Below, piece by piece: positions 12,196-14,254 of a DNA stretch of 14,254 bases; positions within the stretch are counted from its first letter, which is position 1, and the number at the start of each line of letters is the position of its first letter. Source of the DNA: DASXTS01 sp036402215 (GTDB taxonomy: Bacteria > Actinomycetota > Actinomycetes > Mycobacteriales > Pseudonocardiaceae); contig DASWTI010000012.1 in assembly GCA_036402215.1 (NCBI GenBank), forward strand, positions 1-14,254. Direction: 5' to 3'. The position numbers and the translations under genes are program-made. The notes beneath the pieces were generated by a model. That model had not been told where the DNA came from, searched no databases, and saw only the letters and a program-made list of their open reading frames with translations.

Positions 12196-13203
12196 TCAGC
12201 GGAGGGACACCGAGAGCAGTTCGGCGTCCACGATCTTGGGCGACGGACCGTCACCGACAACGATGCGCTGCTTGGTCAGCATGGTCGTGCCGTCGAGGCG
12301 GATGATCGACACGTGGACGACGAACGCGTTGTCGCCGTCCTTGACCGCACCGCGCACCTCGGTGCCGGAGACGTCCTCCCAGGACTGCGCGAACTCGTCG
12401 ATCGTGCCGTCCTGGACGGACGGGTCGAGCAGCGCGAACGCCTGGGTGGGCTCCTCCGGCGCCGCGGCGTAGAAGCCGAGGATCGGACCCAGGATGGGGT
12501 CGGTCACCGGCTTCAGCGGGTCCAGGACCGGGCCGAGCAGGCCGCCGCTGCCGCCGGTCCCGCTGGTGCCCGTGCCGCTGCCCCCGGTGCCGCTGCCGCT
12601 GCTCGGGGTGCTGGTCGGCGCCGGGCGGGCCGTCGGCTCCTGGGCCGGCGGCTGGTTCGGCGCCGGTTGCTCGGCGGGCTGCTGGACCTCCGGCGCGCCC
12701 TCGGCGTCCAGCGTCGAGTCGCTGGTGTTGCCGCGGTTGCCGGAGCGGTCGGCGGAGCCCGGCTCGCCGGCCGGGGCGCCCGGCGCGCCGTCGGTGAGTG
12801 CGTCGGAGGGGCCGTCGGCCGGCTCGGCCGCGGAGTCGGTGTTCAGGGAGGCGCGGATGAGGTCGGGGCGGAAGACCTTGGCGCCACGGATGTGCTCGGG
12901 TCCGGCGGCGACCTGCGTGGTCGTCACCTGCTCCCCGTTCATGAACATCTGGGTCGCGACGAGGCTGCCCGCGAGCACGGCCATGGCGGCCGCGACACCG
13001 AGGACGCGCGGCAGCGTCCTTCCGGTGCGGGGCTCGTCCGGGACCAGCATCGGGGTGCGTGGCGAGGGCTCCTGCTCACGCGGGCGCTCGACCCTGATCT
13101 GCTGCTCCGAGCCGTCACGGCTGCGCTTGCTCGCCGCGAGGAGCTCGGAGACCGAGACCGAGTCGGGGGTCTCGTCACGGTGGTTTTGACCGCGATCGGG
13201 CAC
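12196..13203 (-). CDS. Single-pass membrane protein with extracytoplasmic NTF2-like domain
   Basis: The 335-residue protein has a charged cytoplasmic N-terminus (about 1-64, including SVSELLAASKR), one TM segment (about 66-87), a juxtamembrane motif GAKVFRPDLIRASL (107-120), a disordered Ala/Pro/Gly/Ser-rich stalk (125-222) and a C-terminal domain (about 235-335: FYAAAPEEPTQAFALL, SWEDV, IVDAELLSVSL). That domain matches the sensor end of the kinase next door (shared YY/FY, LL and SWED) and the end of the gene upstream. It has no enzyme motif. GTG 13203 is supported by GGAAGGTG seven bases upstream. It could be a co-sensor, partner or substrate of the kinase, which is inferred from adjacency and homology only. 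Confidence 0.85.
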   Translation of the reverse strand: MPDRGQNHRDETPDSVSVSELLAASKRSRDGSEQQIRVERPREQEPSPRTPMLVPDEPRTGRTLPRVLGVAAAMAVLAGSLVATQMFMNGEQVTTTQVAAGPEHIRGAKVFRPDLIRASLNTDSAAEPADGPSDALTDGAPGAPAGEPGSADRSGNRGNTSDSTLDAEGAPEVQQPAEQPAPNQPPAQEPTARPAPTSTPSSGSGTGGSGTGTSGTGGSGGLLGPVLDPLKPVTDPILGPILGFYAAAPEEPTQAFALLDPSVQDGTIDEFAQSWEDVSGTEVRGAVKDGDNAFVVHVSIIRLDGTTMLTKQRIVVGDGPSPKIVDAELLSVSLR

Positions 13204-13352
13204 GTGAAGTCACCTTCCGGGTTGGGAGAGTGACCATTGATACCCGATCGGGCGAAATCTCTGCCAGTCGAGTCGGTAACGTTTCTTAAGTCCTAGGCCA
13301 AATGGAGCAATCGGACTAGAACGTTCGCCGACGCCGTTCGGTGAGCGGTGCG
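13204..13352 (-). promoter_or_regulatory. A/T-richer regulatory gap upstream of the 335-residue membrane protein gene
   Basis: This 149-bp gap is the least GC-rich stretch of the window. It holds the 10-bp palindrome CCCGATCGGG (13243-13252), two AACGTT palindromes 42 bp apart (13278-13283 and 13320-13325; the latter is GAACGTTC in full), and adjacent CTTAAG (13285-13290) and CCTAGG (13292-13297). It must contain the promoter of the downstream gene, but no convincing -35/-10 pair could be assigned; TATCAA near 13240 is weak. Confidence 0.5.
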
Positions 13353-14254
13353 TCAGTTGCGGTGTGCGGAGAGCAACTGCGCCCCGACGATCTGCAGCTG
13401 CGGGCGGCCGTCCACGGTCACCGCCTGGACCTCGACGCGCTGCACGAGCCGGATCACCTCCACCTGGTCGGTGCGGCTCACGGTGATCGAGATGTGCACC
13501 GCGTCGTCCTCGCTCGGCAGGATCACCCGGTGCACGTAGGCCGCCTGGTTCCAGTCCGCCACGAAGGCCTGGCGGCCCTCCCCGTGCATGGCCGGCGCGA
13601 GATAGCCGAACGCCTCCGGGGCGCGGCGGGGCAGCAGCCCGTAGAAGTCCATGACGAAGCGCTCGGCGGCGTCACGCGGGGCCAGCGGCCCGGCCGGCCG
13701 CGGCGGGACCGAGGCCTGGGTCGGCACCGTGGTGCCCCGGCCCAGCTCGGCCGCGATGAGGTGCGGCCGGAGCACGGTGGCGCCGTCCATGGCGATCGGC
13801 AGCACGCTCGGCGTGCCGGGGTCGAGCCGCTCCTGGTCCGGGGCCCGGCTCACCGCCGCGCCGGCCACGCTCCCGGCCACCATGATCGCCAGCACGGTGA
13901 CCACGATCGTGCGGACCAGCCGGCTCGACGTGCGCGGCTCGTCCGCCTCGTCGTCGTCCTGCTCGGCCCGCGGCTCGTCGTCCTCGTCCGGCTCGTCGTC
14001 GTCCTCCGCCGTGTAGCGGCGCACGCCGTCCACCAGCGGCGGCTCGGCCCGGCCGAGGTCGTCGTCCTCCTGGCCGAACCCGGGCACCGGCGTGCGTGAC
14101 ACGACCTCCATGCCGCTGGGGGTGCGGATCACCGCGGTGCCGTGTGCGGCCGCCTCCGCGGCGGACACTCCCGGCCGGACGACCCGCGCCGCCGGCGGGA
14201 ACCCGGCGGGTGGCGTGCCCGGCCCGAGCGCGAACCCGCCCGCCGGGGTGCCGG
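13353..14254 (-). CDS. Single-pass membrane protein with extracytoplasmic NTF2-like domain (5' end outside the window)
   Basis: The frame stays open to the window edge and the extra residues (GTPAGGFALGPGTPPAGF...) have coding-like codon use, so the start is probably outside. GTG 14168 is possible but has no spaced ribosome site; from there it would be 271 residues. Visible parts, numbered from that GTG, are a very acidic cytoplasmic stretch (55-78), one TM segment (about 84-106), the juxtamembrane motif GATVLRPHLIAAEL (129-142) and a C-terminal domain (about 165-271) beginning DFYGLLPRRAPEAF. That domain is related to those of the next two minus-strand genes; LLPRR is also in the kinase. No catalytic residues are seen. 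It is likely part of the same envelope-associated cluster. Confidence 0.8.
   Translation of the reverse strand, partial: GTPAGGFALGPGTPPAGFPPAARVVRPGVSAAEAAAHGTAVIRTPSGMEVVSRTPVPGFGQEDDDLGRAEPPLVDGVRRYTAEDDDEPDEDDEPRAEQDDDEADEPRTSSRLVRTIVVTVLAIMVAGSVAGAAVSRAPDQERLDPGTPSVLPIAMDGATVLRPHLIAAELGRGTTVPTQASVPPRPAGPLAPRDAAERFVMDFYGLLPRRAPEAFGYLAPAMHGEGRQAFVADWNQAAYVHRVILPSEDDAVHISITVSRTDQVEVIRLVQRVEVQAVTVDGRPQLQIVGAQLLSAHRN

Overview
The window is about 70-75% G+C with strong G/C preference at third codon positions. It has GTG starts, many start codons with no leader, PspC-type membrane proteins, a LuxR-family two-component pair and a Ser/Thr kinase with a Thr-rich extracytoplasmic stalk. Together these point to a high-GC actinomycete chromosome, most likely Pseudonocardiaceae-like (the family is inference). 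The genes look like core and lineage-specific chromosomal genes. There is no transposase, integrase, CRISPR array or RNA gene. No stretch longer than 300 bases lacks a gene.

Left part (1-5748): the tail of an upstream ORF overlaps a small basic protein gene (88-303). A 216-base gap follows with two hairpins, a 10-nt tandem repeat and an odd 23-nt A/T-richer element. guaA (GMP synthetase, minus) is divergent from an aldehyde dehydrogenase gene (plus); only 36 bp separate them and both have a -10 hexamer six bases before the start codon. A YbaB/EbfC-like gene, a two-TM small protein gene and a PspC-toastrack membrane protein gene follow on the minus strand. The last two overlap and are probably translationally coupled.

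Middle (5749-8111): the PspC-toastrack gene is divergent from a PspC-domain histidine kinase gene overlapping a LuxR-type response regulator gene. The order guaA ... PspC protein / kinase-regulator matches, as I recall it, the EsrISR cell-envelope stress locus of Corynebacterium glutamicum; kinase architecture also resembles Streptomyces MacS. The divergent intergenic region is almost mirror-symmetric: two 17-bp dyad operators lie 36 bp apart and each is equally far from its start codon. This is a strong candidate for autoregulation.

Right part (8069-14254): an EamA/DMT exporter gene overlaps the regulator's 3' end by 43 bp and is divergent from a LysR-type regulator gene that probably controls it. 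Three minus-strand genes then encode single-pass membrane proteins with a related C-terminal extracytoplasmic domain of about 100 residues: one is a Ser/Thr kinase and two have no catalytic domain. This kinase-plus-paralogue cluster, the mirrored operators, and a 23-nt element repeated at 450-472 and 6102-6124 are the parts most worth following up.
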